Shown: in pieces, positions 24,306 through 31,892 of the stretch
Layout: each line of letters starts with the position of its first letter
How positions within the stretch are numbered: the stretch's first letter is position 1
From: a virus
IMG/VR virus record: IMGVR_UViG_3300037852_000136
Location: 1-64,000 of that record
Strand: one strand, 5' to 3'
DNA: 64,000 nt
The notes under the pieces: generated by a model
Databases searched by the model: none
Told to the model about the DNA's origin: nothing
The model's input: only the letters and a program-made list of their open reading frames with translations
Translations under genes and position numbers: made by a program

Positions 24306-26176
24306 TTTGAGTATCTCTCTCCCAAATGAGCCTCGCAATCGAGCGGAAGGCCCGGCAACCACGGCACCTCGCGCTTCATCTCCGCAACGCAGCGCTCGAC
24401 ATGCCACGCTTCCTTGCCATCCTTGGGGATAAGTACCAGCAATTCGTCGTAGGGCCAGTTGAGAACCCGATAACCCATGCGCGTGATTCGCACCATGGCT
24501 TGCGAGACGATAACGCGCGACACGCCCTCGCAGATGTTCTGCACCAGCTTGGATCCCCACATTTTCTTCCAGCCGTGCCGTGTCTTGACCCGCCAGTAGC
24601 CGCCGGCCTCGAACTCGCGCACCTCTTCGGTTTCATCGGGGTGGTGATATTCAAGGGTGTCGTACAGCATGGCAATGCCGCTAGGAAGAATGAGCTTGTG
24701 ATCGCGGACGGTCAACGGCCCCCACTGCATTTCCGCGCCTCCAGCGAGCCGCGCCAGCATCTTACCGGCTTGCGCCCAGTAGCCGATGTTCTTGGCACAG
24801 ACCGACGGGTTGTCCTCGCGGTACATCGCTACGAACCGAGTGGCGTCCTCGATCGAGATCTCCACTGGTGGACCGTACAGCCCCGCCTTCGCGGTTGCCT
24901 TGAACTTCTTGCCCGCGGCACCATATCCGCACATGAGTCGCCCTTGCTTTCCCATTCCTCGCTTCGCTACCATCTCCTCGTAGCGGGGATCGCCATGCTC
25001 GGGCTTATATATTTCCTCCTCGTAGAACCGCGAGGCGACAGGAATGTAGACATCCTTGCCTTGGCGGAACTGCTGGATCACAGGCTCATCCGGGCCGCCC
25101 GCCAAGTAGTGCAGCACGCGGCATTCGATCTGACTCGAATCGATCGGCGCCAACAGGTAACCTTCAGGCGCCATAATTGAGCGCCTCAGATCGGACGCGC
25201 GCTTGAAGTTGAGCCAGTTGGCTCCATCCCCCCCTGATGGACGAAGAGTACCAGCTCCCGCGTAGCGCAGATAAACACACAGAGGTCCCCGACGAGCCAT
25301 CCAGCCCAACGTTTCGGCACGTGTCTGCATGCCGGTGCTCTTGGCGCCGATGCGAGCCTCTGCCAGTCCTCTAACTCGGTCATTCTCATCCTCCAAAAGG
25401 TCGCGCATGAAATCGTCGGTCTTGGCGATGGCAGGAATAGGGCCGTTCTTGCCGTTCTTATATTCGATCTCGACCCCTTCGGCCTCCAAAAGAGCAATGA
25501 ACTTGTCGGCCGACTGCAGCTCGGTCTCGCTGATGGCGAGCGCCTGCATCCGTGCTTGCTTCTGATCGCGCTCGCGTTCCCAGATCTTGCCCAGCAGTTC
25601 GATGTCGGCGCCGAGCACGGGATTTACGAACATCTTGATGATCGTATCTATCACCTCGAACTCTTCAGGCGGCATCTGCGGGCCGAGCTTCTTAAACAAG
25701 TCCCACGTCAAATTCACATCATGGCAAGCACCGTCCGCCACTTGCTGTTTGACTTCCTCAGACAGTTCCCACCAATGCCGGCCCTTAAACAGTTGGTAAG
25801 GGACGGTTTTAGCCATCATCCCGTACTGCTTGGCAAGCGCATCAAGGCCGACAGACAAATGGTTGCCGATCAGCAGCCGCGCGCACGAAAGCGTATCGAA
25901 CCAAAACTTCGGTCGCACGCCGTAGTGATGCGAGAGGATTAATCCGTCAAAGGCGGCGTGATGCGCCAGTATCGCGGTGTCCGACCAATCTTCTTCCTTA
26001 AAAATGTGAACGCACTCTTCGTGCGTATAAAAGCGCGGCTCGTGGTGTTCGCTCCACTTGATGGCCCAGCCGTGACATTCAAACTTCGGATCTCTGCAGT
26101 ACGACTCCGTATTCATCTTGGACAGAGTCATAGTGTCGTCAAAGTACGTTTCTGCGTCAGCACAGATGATTCTCAC
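24302..26176 (-). CDS. Family A DNA polymerase with 3'-5' exonuclease
   Basis: 624 residues from the GTG that overlaps the upstream stop (GTGA). The N-terminal 3'-5' exonuclease shows D7-A-E9, LAHHAAFDGLILSHH and HDVNLTWDLF. The polymerase domain has motif A with D346 (PIDSSQIECRVLHYLAGG), motif B (MGKQGRLMCGYGAAGKKF) and motif C at D577-E578 in WPYDELLVLIP. Motif C normally reads HDE in family A; here the His is Tyr. There is no 5' nuclease domain, as in phage polymerases. It is the replicative enzyme, next to helicase and nucleases. Its start is coupled to a small winged-helix protein. Confidence 0.92.
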   Translation of the reverse strand: MRIICADAETYFDDTMTLSKMNTESYCRDPKFECHGWAIKWSEHHEPRFYTHEECVHIFKEEDWSDTAILAHHAAFDGLILSHHYGVRPKFWFDTLSCARLLIGNHLSVGLDALAKQYGMMAKTVPYQLFKGRHWWELSEEVKQQVADGACHDVNLTWDLFKKLGPQMPPEEFEVIDTIIKMFVNPVLGADIELLGKIWERERDQKQARMQALAISETELQSADKFIALLEAEGVEIEYKNGKNGPIPAIAKTDDFMRDLLEDENDRVRGLAEARIGAKSTGMQTRAETLGWMARRGPLCVYLRYAGAGTLRPSGGDGANWLNFKRASDLRRSIMAPEGYLLAPIDSSQIECRVLHYLAGGPDEPVIQQFRQGKDVYIPVASRFYEEEIYKPEHGDPRYEEMVAKRGMGKQGRLMCGYGAAGKKFKATAKAGLYGPPVEISIEDATRFVAMYREDNPSVCAKNIGYWAQAGKMLARLAGGAEMQWGPLTVRDHKLILPSGIAMLYDTLEYHHPDETEEVREFEAGGYWRVKTRHGWKKMWGSKLVQNICEGVSRVIVSQAMVRITRMGYRVLNWPYDELLVLIPKDGKEAWHVERCVAEMKREVPWLPGLPLDCEAHLGERYSK

Positions 26177-26466
26177 AACGCCACCAACCGGTAAACCGCC
26201 CCATGTCCCATCGTCGAGTTGATGACGCATCCGAGCGAGCGGAGTTTCTGCTTGTTCATCTGCATGATGTGCACGCTCACGATCGATAGCGATGTTGCTC
26301 CGCCGTCGGGATCATCAGCGTAAGCGTAACTCGCCACCTGATCGCGCGTGGCACCCTCGGGATGCTTAGCGATGAACTCGTAGATGCGCGCCTTGATGGG
26401 CGACTTCGGCGCAAACGGGTTGGCGGGCGGGAGGAGTTGGCCGCAGGTGGGACAATTCTTAGTCAC
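26173..26466 (-). CDS. Zinc-finger winged-helix protein
   Basis: 97 residues from the GTG at 26466, chosen because GGTGGGGA lies eight bases upstream; a GTG at 26481 is possible. NCPTCGQLLPP is half of a zinc site. The rest fits a winged helix: IYEFIAKHPEGATRDQVASY, a helix IVSVHIMQMNKQKLRSL, and a wing GHGAVYRLVAL. Such proteins act as phage regulators. It sits directly before the polymerase. Confidence 0.65.
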   Translation of the reverse strand: MTKNCPTCGQLLPPANPFAPKSPIKARIYEFIAKHPEGATRDQVASYAYADDPDGGATSLSIVSVHIMQMNKQKLRSLGCVINSTMGHGAVYRLVAL

Positions 26467-26633
26467 TATATTATTCCCCACCTGCGAAGGACCACGGCGG
26501 TTCCAATAATGAACATGACTACCAAAGACATTTCTACAAAATCTCCACTGAAATCCGAGTTGGGATTGGCAACTCTTATCGCTTGCTCGGCTGCTACAAT
26601 AGCTGGCGACGATGGACTTACGAAAATCGTCAT
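26466..26633 (-). CDS. Small membrane protein
   Basis: 55 residues read from the minus strand. The C-terminus has one hydrophobic segment (MSLVVMFIIGTAVVLRRWG). TAG overlaps the next GTG by one base, and its ATG overlaps the upstream stop. Function unknown. Confidence 0.55.
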   Translation of the reverse strand: MTIFVSPSSPAIVAAEQAIRVANPNSDFSGDFVEMSLVVMFIIGTAVVLRRWGII

Positions 26634-26734
26634 CGTTGTTGTCCTTCCATCCTATGCTTAAGCCTCACGAAACCCCAAGCAACCGGCACCCAGAACAGAA
26701 CCGCGAGGGCGTGGGAGAGGAGAAAGTGGATCAC
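26630..26734 (-). CDS. Membrane micropeptide
   Basis: 34 residues from a GTG that overlaps the upstream stop (GTGA). One hydrophobic segment (HALAVLFWVPVAWGFVRL) and a basic tail. The coupling on both sides supports translation. Function unknown. Confidence 0.5.
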   Translation of the reverse strand: MIHFLLSHALAVLFWVPVAWGFVRLKHRMEGQQR

Positions 26735-26838
26735 GCCGTCCCTCCTTCGCCTACCACCTGTAAATCTGATGCCTGGCGTCGGCTTTCCGACCGGCTCGTG
26801 CGTCGTGCCGCAAGCCACGCCTTTTGTTCGTCGGTCAT
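26731..26838 (-). CDS. Small basic peptide
   Basis: 35 residues (TDEQKAWLAARRTSRSESRR and a short tail). The ATG follows a copy of the intergenic block whose AGGA may be its RBS. Function unknown. Confidence 0.5.
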   Translation of the reverse strand: MTDEQKAWLAARRTSRSESRRQASDLQVVGEGGTA

Positions 26839-26846
26839 TTCCGGTT

Positions 26847-26866
26847 AGTCCTGTGATGAGAATCGC
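26847..26866 (-). repeat. Intergenic block, copy f
   Basis: AGTCCTGTGATGAGAATCGC on the plus strand, 3' of the 26874 stop. It lies about 9 kb from the cluster at 16.2-18 kb. Confidence 0.6.
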
Positions 26867-26873
26867 CGCTATT

Positions 26874-27092
26874 TCAACCCACCCGAACCACAAGAGGAGT
26901 TCGCCGGAAGACCCGGTAAAAACCCTCTTGTTTCTCGAAAAAGGCGCGGGAGCCGGCTGCGCGGATGTCTCGCACCCGTTGTTTGGCCTGCTTACGCAGA
27001 TCGCCACGCGATGTATCGCAAATATCGCAGTCGCATTCGTATCGAACTCCGTTCCGGGTGCGGAAGCTGTCAGTTTGGTGTTTGAATGGCAT
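26874..27092 (-). CDS. Small Cys-containing basic protein
   Basis: 72 residues with AGGAGG before the ATG. RYECDCDICDTSRGDLRKQA could bind zinc; the rest is basic. Possibly nucleic-acid binding. Function unknown. Confidence 0.6.
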   Translation of the reverse strand: MPFKHQTDSFRTRNGVRYECDCDICDTSRGDLRKQAKQRVRDIRAAGSRAFFEKQEGFYRVFRRTPLVVRVG

Positions 27093-27134
27093 TGCCGCCT
27101 CCTCCTGTTGCCTCTCTACTGAAATTCTTTCGAC

Positions 27135-27221
27135 TCACGCCGCGACCCGGTAGTGACTCACCTGTTCGGCAATTTTAAGCGCCTTGATCGCAAGTTTCAG
27201 CTTTTGCTTATCAGAAGTCAC
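27135..27221 (-). CDS. Micropeptide coupled to XRE gene
   Basis: 28 residues from a GTG that overlaps the XRE stop (GTGA), with a perfect AGGAGG nine bases before it inside the XRE gene. TSDKQKLKLAIKALKIAEQV is an amphipathic helix. The RBS supports translation. Confidence 0.5.
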   Translation of the reverse strand: MTSDKQKLKLAIKALKIAEQVSHYRVAA

Positions 27222-27475
27222 CAATCGAACCTCCTCTTGTCCTTGAGCCACGCATCGATGCCAGCGCACGCGGCCTTGTAGCGGAGCCACACAGTTGGGT
27301 GGATCTTGCGACCCTTGCGCTCGGGCGAGCGCTCCCCCTTGTAAGTGCGGGGCGGCGTCTTGCCAACTTCCAGCCAATACAAAGAGCTTACAGAGTAACC
27401 AATGAGTGGGCCAAGCTCGGCATGGGACAGTCCGTGCCGCTCGCGCCATGCTTTTGCTTTCTCGCTTTCAGTCAT
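27218..27475 (-). CDS. XRE/Cro-type transcriptional regulator
   Basis: 85 residues. RHGLSHAELGPLIGYSVSSL then YWLEVGKTPP fits the XRE helix-turn-helix. It is short, as in Cro-like proteins. It is the first gene of the leftward operon and lies at a divergent promoter region facing the primase gene, the usual place for an early switch. GGGAGT precedes the ATG. It may bind the inverted repeats around 27500-27630, but that is a guess. Confidence 0.8.
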   Translation of the reverse strand: MTESEKAKAWRERHGLSHAELGPLIGYSVSSLYWLEVGKTPPRTYKGERSPERKGRKIHPTVWLRYKAACAGIDAWLKDKRRFDW

Positions 27476-27481
27476 AACTAC

Positions 27482-27510
27482 TCCCTACGATGTCGCAAAG
27501 AGTAAGTCAA
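27482..27510 (-). promoter_or_regulatory. Leftward early promoter
   Basis: On the minus strand TTGACT (27510-27505), 17 bases, TAGGGA (27487-27482). The spacer holds TACTCTTTG, the complement of the shared CAAAGAGTA element at 27496-27504. It would drive the XRE and replication operon. Confidence 0.6.
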
Positions 27511-27511
27511 C

Positions 27512-27630
27512 CCCGCCGAGAGGCGGGCAGGTCACACGAGATTGTGAACGTGGGATGACGGAAGTGAGGGGTAGCGTGTTCATCCCGCGCCAGCGGGGGA
27601 AAGAAGCGGCCCGCCGGGTGAGGGCGGGCC
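27512..27630. repeat. Three hairpins in the divergent region
   Basis: The gap 27476-27740 has no supported gene. It holds dispersed hairpins at 27512-27527 (CCCGCC-GAGA-GGCGGG), 27584-27597 (CCCGC-GCCA-GCGGG) and a longer one at 27608-27630 (GGCCCGCC, seven bases, GGCGGGCC). A clear rightward promoter is not visible. Confidence 0.6.
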
Positions 27631-27740
27631 GAGAGGTGCTGCACAACAGGTTGTGTCCAGGGAGGACATACGCCAACCCAAGAGGAGGTCGACGCCACGT
27701 GTATTTGTGGCGTGCCTCCCTGAAAATGTCAAGGAGTAGT

Positions 27741-30149
27741 ATGTCACAAGAATCAGTCGCTTTCCTTCGCCACATCCTCCCGCCCGCCGGCCCCTACATC
27801 CTGACTTGTGCTCGCGGTGAGAAGAAGTGGAACGTCTTCGCCGCCACCATCAAGGAGCTGTGGGCCAAGATCGAGGCGGCCGACGCCTCCTCGCGCGTTA
27901 GCGCGGTCTACCACGCGTGCGCGAGTTTCCGGGTGGCCAAGCACGACCCGGCCGGCACCAAGCGCCCGGAACGGCGCCTAGGGCGCACGAAGCACAACGC
28001 CGCGGGCGCCAAGGCGCTATGGATGGATCTCGACGGCGGACCCGGCAAGCCCTACCCAAGCGGCGCTGACGCTGGGCGGGCCGTGCTGGAGTTCTCCCGC
28101 GCCGCGGGACTGCCGACGCCCCTGCTGGTATCCAGCGGCAACGGCTGTCATGCCTATTGGCCACTCGCGGCGCCATTACCGCCTGCTGAATGGCTAAGGT
28201 ACGCCAACGGCCTCAAGTCCCTCGCCAGTCAGCATAATCTCGCGCAAGACCCTGCCCGCACCGCCGACATCTCGTCCGTGCTCCGAACGCCCGGCACCCA
28301 CAATCGCAAGATAGGTGTGAAACAAGTAAGGTGCGGGCCGCTCGTCGGTCCCTACGACATTACGTTATTTGCCAAGCTCTTAGAGCAACCCACTATATCT
28401 GCTAGTAAATCTCGCCCGCCTCTCGGCGGGTTAGGGCTTGGCCCGCTCCCCGCACACCTTCAAGCCCGACGCTCCAAGCGCACCGCCGAAGGGGCGGAAG
28501 TCGAGACCTACGACCTAGTACTTTCAGACCAAGTGGCAGAGGGTTGCGCGCAGGTCCGGGCGCTCCGCGATCAACACGGCGTGATGCCAGAGCCCCTATG
28601 GTACAAGGCGCTCGGGGTGCTGGCGTTCTGCCAGGACGGCGACGCCAAGGGGCACGAGTGGTCGCAGGGTCACGAGCACTACAGCCGGGAACAGACACAA
28701 GAGAAGCTAGACCGCGCGCGCGAACTGACGGGCGCCACGCGCTGCGAGAGCTTCCACGGCTTAGCGCCGGCCGCGTGCGAGGCGTGCCCGCTATGGGGGC
28801 GCATAACCTCCCCCATCCAAGCGGGGCGCGGGATCGAGAAGAAGCCGGCCACGTTGGATGGGCGGACCGGAGAGCCGGTAGGGAAGGCGAACGGCGCCCA
28901 CGCCCTTCCGCCTGCTCTAACGGCAGCACCAGCGACAGACGCCTCGCAGTTCATCCGTTTTCCAGATACCGACAAAGCGGGCAAGAAACTCGCAACGTGC
29001 CGCAATGCGCGGGTCGCCATCAACGGGCTCGACATCGTGTGCGAGCACGACACGTTCCACGGCAAGATGCTGTTGGGAGGCCACGCCATCGATCAATGGG
29101 CGGGGGAGCTGTCAGACGAGGCTATCCAGATGCTTAGGGTAGTCATCGAGCAGGAGTTTCGCTTTGATCCTGGGCTAGTGCAAGCGCACGATGCCGCGGT
29201 GCAAGAATGCCTACAGCACGCGTTTGACCCGGTGGCTGACTATCTCGACTCGCTCGCTTGGGATGGCGTCCCGCGCGTGGCGGGGTGGCTATCCACCTAC
29301 CTAGGTGCCGAGGACACGCGGCTAAACCGGGCGATCGGAACGCTGACCCTCATGGCGGCGGTGCGCCGCGTGCGACAGCCAGGATGCAAGTTTGACCAGA
29401 TTGTAGTGCTCGAGTCGCCAGAGGGGCGCGGCAAGTCATCAGCCATTGAGGTGTTGGCTGGCGCGGAGAATTTCAGCGACCAGACAATCCTGACGCTTGA
29501 CGACAAGGCCCAGCAAGAGGCGGTGCAAGGCATATGGCTCTATGAAATAGCGGATCTATCGGGGATGCACCGCGCGGATGTTGAAAAAGTGAAGGCGTTT
29601 GCGTCGCGCAAGGTCGACCGCGCCAGGCCGGCCTACGGACGCACCAGGGTGGACCGGCCACGGCGCTGCATATTCATCGCCACCACTAACGACGAGACTT
29701 ACCTGAAGTCCCAGACGGGCAATCGTCGCTTCTGGCCAGTGCGAACGGGGCGCATCGATCTCGACAGCTTGCGGCGCGATCGGGATCAGTTGTGGGCAGA
29801 GGCGAACGCCATGGAGGGGACCGGCCACCCGCTGAGTTTGCCTGAGAGCTTCTGGGAGGACGCGCGAGCGGTGCAAGATAGTCGGCAGGAACATGATCCA
29901 TGGGAGGACGTGCTAGCCGCAATCAAGCTGGATAAGACCTATCAGACACTAACAGGGGGAGCAGAATGGCGCGTTTCTACCGCCTCGCTCCTTACAGGTC
30001 ACCTCCAAATTCCGGCCGATCGCCAACACGGCCTTACAGGTAAGAGGCTCGCTTATGCCATGCGGAAGCTTGGATGGGACGGACCGAAGGTTTTATGGAG
30101 CGACGACAAATCGTTTAGAGGCTACACAATTAAGGCACCTAACAGGTGA
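27741..30149 (+). CDS. Primase-helicase (AEP plus VapE)
   Basis: 802 residues from the ATG at 27741 with AAGGAG before it. The N-terminal half resembles an archaeo-eukaryotic primase: ALWMDLDGG (metal Asp pair), SSGNGCHAYWPL (SxH-type strand) and DISSVLRTPGTHNRK. A Cys/His segment near nt 28740 (CESFHGLAPAACEACPLW) may bind zinc. The C-terminal half is a VapE/SF3-type ATPase: ESPEGRGKSSAIEVL (Walker A), WLYEIADLSG (Walker B), FIATTNDETYLKSQTGNRRF. It primes and unwinds DNA for the polymerase across the divergent region. A dispersed hairpin (28415-28430) lies inside. Confidence 0.88.
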   Translation: MSQESVAFLRHILPPAGPYILTCARGEKKWNVFAATIKELWAKIEAADASSRVSAVYHACASFRVAKHDPAGTKRPERRLGRTKHNAAGAKALWMDLDGGPGKPYPSGADAGRAVLEFSRAAGLPTPLLVSSGNGCHAYWPLAAPLPPAEWLRYANGLKSLASQHNLAQDPARTADISSVLRTPGTHNRKIGVKQVRCGPLVGPYDITLFAKLLEQPTISASKSRPPLGGLGLGPLPAHLQARRSKRTAEGAEVETYDLVLSDQVAEGCAQVRALRDQHGVMPEPLWYKALGVLAFCQDGDAKGHEWSQGHEHYSREQTQEKLDRARELTGATRCESFHGLAPAACEACPLWGRITSPIQAGRGIEKKPATLDGRTGEPVGKANGAHALPPALTAAPATDASQFIRFPDTDKAGKKLATCRNARVAINGLDIVCEHDTFHGKMLLGGHAIDQWAGELSDEAIQMLRVVIEQEFRFDPGLVQAHDAAVQECLQHAFDPVADYLDSLAWDGVPRVAGWLSTYLGAEDTRLNRAIGTLTLMAAVRRVRQPGCKFDQIVVLESPEGRGKSSAIEVLAGAENFSDQTILTLDDKAQQEAVQGIWLYEIADLSGMHRADVEKVKAFASRKVDRARPAYGRTRVDRPRRCIFIATTNDETYLKSQTGNRRFWPVRTGRIDLDSLRRDRDQLWAEANAMEGTGHPLSLPESFWEDARAVQDSRQEHDPWEDVLAAIKLDKTYQTLTGGAEWRVSTASLLTGHLQIPADRQHGLTGKRLAYAMRKLGWDGPKVLWSDDKSFRGYTIKAPNR
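28415..28430. repeat. Dispersed hairpin, copy 11 (in gene)
   Basis: CCCGCC-TCTC-GGCGGG, encoding R-P-P-L-G-G between the primase and ATPase halves. Confidence 0.7.
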
Positions 30150-30360
30150 GCACCTGTAAGATCGCTCAGACCTGTAAGGCGTAAGCCATTGAAAATCCAA
30201 TAATGTTACATGTCTTACATGTCTTACACCACTCTACTAGGTAGAGTTATGGATAGGACATGGAGTATAAACATAAATATAATAGTTATACCCGTAGTAT
30301 GATTCCTATAGTCCTATAAGGAAACACCCGTCCTGTAGGGTAAGACGTGTAAGGCGGTCG
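29992..30360. other. AT-rich repeat region, possible origin or operator array
   Basis: TTACAGGT occurs at 29992 and 30034 (inside the primase end); CACCTAACAGGTG is a palindrome at 30136-30148; ACCTGTAAG occurs at 30152 and 30170. TTACATGTC is repeated directly with a 9-bp period from 30206 to 30228. CCTGTAGGGTAAG and GTGTAAGG lie at 30332-30354. Between 30240 and 30320 the DNA is very A+T rich. No gene lies in 30150-30442. Iteron-like repeats beside an AT-rich stretch after the primase gene suggest a replication origin, or a multi-site operator. Confidence 0.5.
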
Positions 30361-30367
30361 AAAGGGC

Positions 30368-30396
30368 TTGACTCTAAAATAATTACTCTTTATAAG
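30368..30396 (+). promoter_or_regulatory. Rightward sigma70-like promoter
   Basis: TTGACT (30368-30373), 17 bases, TATAAG (30391-30396). The element TACTCTTTA (reverse of TAAAGAGTA) covers 30384-30392. It drives the genes from 30443. Confidence 0.7.
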
Positions 30397-30442
30397 GAAA
30401 GCACGGCTCGCGGTGGCGCGGGCTAAAGATAGGGGAAAGACG

Positions 30443-30742
30443 ATGCCGCGAATGAACAAGCTTTCAAATTACGCGACGACCGTGGCGAGTGGCGGCGATG
30501 GCGCTATGCGCGTTGTGTATCACAACACTTGCATTGTGGAATGGACCGATCGCGGCGTTACGCTGAACACTGGCGGTTGGCGCACGGTGACGACCAAGCG
30601 CAAAATGGAACAGGCATCGCGCCAATTCAATCTTGGCTATTCGATTTACGCCAAGGATTTCGCGTGGTTTGTGCGCTTGCCGAACGGGAAGGAAGTTCAG
30701 TTTGAGGATGACACTCTCACTTTCGCGAGGGTACGGGCATGA
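30443..30742 (+). CDS. Small early protein
   Basis: 99 residues from the ATG at 30443 with AGGGGA before it; a GTG at 30413 is less likely. TCIVEWTDRGVTLNTGGWRT and SRQFNLGYSIYAKDFAWFVR are beta-rich segments of a protein type often found in early regions of phages and plasmids. No known function. Its stop overlaps the next ATG. Confidence 0.65.
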   Translation: MPRMNKLSNYATTVASGGDGAMRVVYHNTCIVEWTDRGVTLNTGGWRTVTTKRKMEQASRQFNLGYSIYAKDFAWFVRLPNGKEVQFEDDTLTFARVRA

Positions 30743-30936
30743 CAACCCTAACCCTCTACTCAGGCTCACCCGCCAAGAGGCGGGCTGAGTGGCCTATCTC
30801 CCCGAATCAGGCATGGGAGGTGCTGGCGGAGCCGCTAAACGCATGGGCGGCCCGCGCCAGGTCGCCTAGGGTGGTCCTGAGCGATGGCAAGGTGGCGTAT
30901 TTGATCCCGTTGCGCGGGACAGAGGTAACAGGATAG
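30739..30936 (+). CDS. Small early protein with in-frame hairpin
   Basis: 65 residues, ATGA-coupled to the gene before. Residues 10-17 (SPAKRRAEW) are encoded by a dispersed hairpin (30769-30784). The rest (AWEVLAEPLNAWAARARSPR then VVLSDGKVAYLIPLRG) looks like a helix followed by strands. Function unknown. Confidence 0.55.
   Translation: MTTLTLYSGSPAKRRAEWPISPNQAWEVLAEPLNAWAARARSPRVVLSDGKVAYLIPLRGTEVTG
30769..30784. repeat. Dispersed hairpin, copy 12 (in gene)
   Basis: CCCGCC-AAGA-GGCGGG, encoding P-A-K-R-R-A. Confidence 0.7.
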
Positions 30937-30945
30937 GGGGAAGCG

Positions 30946-31161
30946 ATGTATTTTGCTCAAGCCGGTGCGATGCACGGTTCGTGGTTGAGCGGGGACTATG
31001 TTCCGGCTGCGAAGGTGACTCGCGTGTTATGCGCCAAGTGTGCGGCGTGCGAAGTTACGTTTGAACCGAGTAGCGTGCTAGGACACTGGCACCAATGTGC
31101 CCCGTGGAAGTGGGCGCCGCGTTATGGTGCGCCGTGCGATAAATGCGGGAATGACTGTTAG
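30946..31161 (+). CDS. Small Cys/His protein, zinc-finger-like
   Basis: 71 residues with GGGGGAAG before the ATG. LCAKCAACEVTFEP, GHWHQCAPW and a final PCDKCGNDC carry paired Cys and His suitable for two zinc sites. Possible nucleic-acid or host-protein binder. Confidence 0.6.
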   Translation: MYFAQAGAMHGSWLSGDYVPAAKVTRVLCAKCAACEVTFEPSSVLGHWHQCAPWKWAPRYGAPCDKCGNDC

Positions 31162-31226
31162 CCGTCCCTCCCCTGGACGGCGGAGAAAGGCGCCAGCTCT
31201 TAACCGGGCCGGCGCCTTTCTTTTTG
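31161..31226 (+). terminator. Tandem stem-loops, rho-independent terminator
   Basis: GCCGTCC/GGACGGC (31161-31181) is followed by GAAAGGCGCC (31185-31194) pairing with GGCGCCTTTC (31211-31220) and a T-rich tail TTTCTTTTTG. It ends the transcript that starts at 30368. Confidence 0.8.
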
Positions 31227-31234
31227 CGCTTGAC

Positions 31235-31249
31235 CCCGCCAACGGCGGG
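31235..31249. repeat. Dispersed hairpin, copy 13 (upstream of promoter)
   Basis: CCCGCC-AAC-GGCGGG, abutting the -35 box of the next promoter. Confidence 0.7.
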
Positions 31250-31278
31250 TTGACTTTGGGAATTGTAAAGAGTATGTA
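31250..31278 (+). promoter_or_regulatory. Rightward promoter with TAAAGAGTA element
   Basis: TTGACT (31250-31255), 17 bases, TATGTA (31273-31278). TAAAGAGTA at 31266-31274 overlaps the -10 box, as in the promoter at 31893. Confidence 0.7.
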
Positions 31279-31310
31279 GGGGGCGTGAACGCAAACAAAG
31301 GGGAAGTGAC

Positions 31311-31715
31311 ATGCGCAACGGTGAAGTGGTTTGGGAATTTTGCACCGCTCATTTTCGTATCTGTCTCGAAATCGAACCGGAAGAAATGGATCCGGCTGAT
31401 AGCTTCCAATTCGAGGACGATATCGAAGCGGTTCGCAACGGAAGCGTGGAATGGTTTTGCGCCAGTGTAGTGGTGTACTTTGATGGTCGAGAGATTGCGC
31501 GCGATTCATTGGGCGGATGTGCCTATAACAGCGTGCGGGAGTTTTACACGTCGCACCGCGATCCAGATCCGACGAATCGCAATACGATCGAGACAAACAA
31601 GCGGCACCAAATCTGTCACTACTTTCCGAGCATGGTGACGGAAGCGGTATCGGAAGCGCGCAAAGCGTTTGCTCGGAAGCGTGAAGCGTTTAACGCCGTG
31701 AGTTTGCGGCAATAG
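31311..31715 (+). CDS. Conserved early protein of phages and plasmids
   Basis: 134 residues with AAGGGGAAG before the ATG. HFRICLEIEPEEMDPADSFQ, SVEWFCASVVVYFDGREIAR and DSLGGCAYNSVREFY form a beta-rich domain that I have met in early regions of Rhizobiales phages and plasmids. The C-terminus is a helix ending in ARKAFARKREAF. Function unknown. It is the first gene of its own transcript. Confidence 0.65.
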   Translation: MRNGEVVWEFCTAHFRICLEIEPEEMDPADSFQFEDDIEAVRNGSVEWFCASVVVYFDGREIARDSLGGCAYNSVREFYTSHRDPDPTNRNTIETNKRHQICHYFPSMVTEAVSEARKAFARKREAFNAVSLRQ

Positions 31716-31763
31716 CGAATGAATCGAAACCGCGCCTAGGGAGCATAAGGAAGGGGAAGTGAT

Positions 31764-31865
31764 ATGACGCTAGAGCAAGCAATTAACCGTGCGCAGCATG
31801 ACGCGAAACGTGACGGGCGCAAATTAGCAGTGCCCTACGCTCGCCTCGAGACCTGGCCCGCTTAG
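31764..31865 (+). CDS. Small early peptide ending in terminator
   Basis: 33 residues (TLEQAINRAQHDAKRDGRKL). AAGGAAGGGGAAG precedes the ATG. Its TAG stop lies in the loop of the terminator hairpin. Function unknown. Confidence 0.55.
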   Translation: MTLEQAINRAQHDAKRDGRKLAVPYARLETWPA

Positions 31866-31884
31866 GAGCGGGCTTTTTCTTTTT
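31856..31884 (+). terminator. Rho-independent terminator of the hairpin family
   Basis: GCCCGC-TTAGGA-GCGGGC followed by TTTTTCTTTTT. The stem belongs to the dispersed CCCGC/GCGGG family; here a T-run makes it a terminator. Confidence 0.85.
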
Positions 31885-31892
31885 GGGTGCTA

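Noticed and set aside
19114-30149. T7-type single-subunit RNA polymerase or T7 late promoters
   Set aside because: No RNA polymerase gene is visible. The phage has family A polymerase plus VapE primase and sigma70-like promoters, so a host RNA polymerase is assumed.
30200-30230. Tandem TTACATGTC repeats as a CRISPR array
   Set aside because: Period is only 9 bases, with no spacers; it fits iterons or operators instead.
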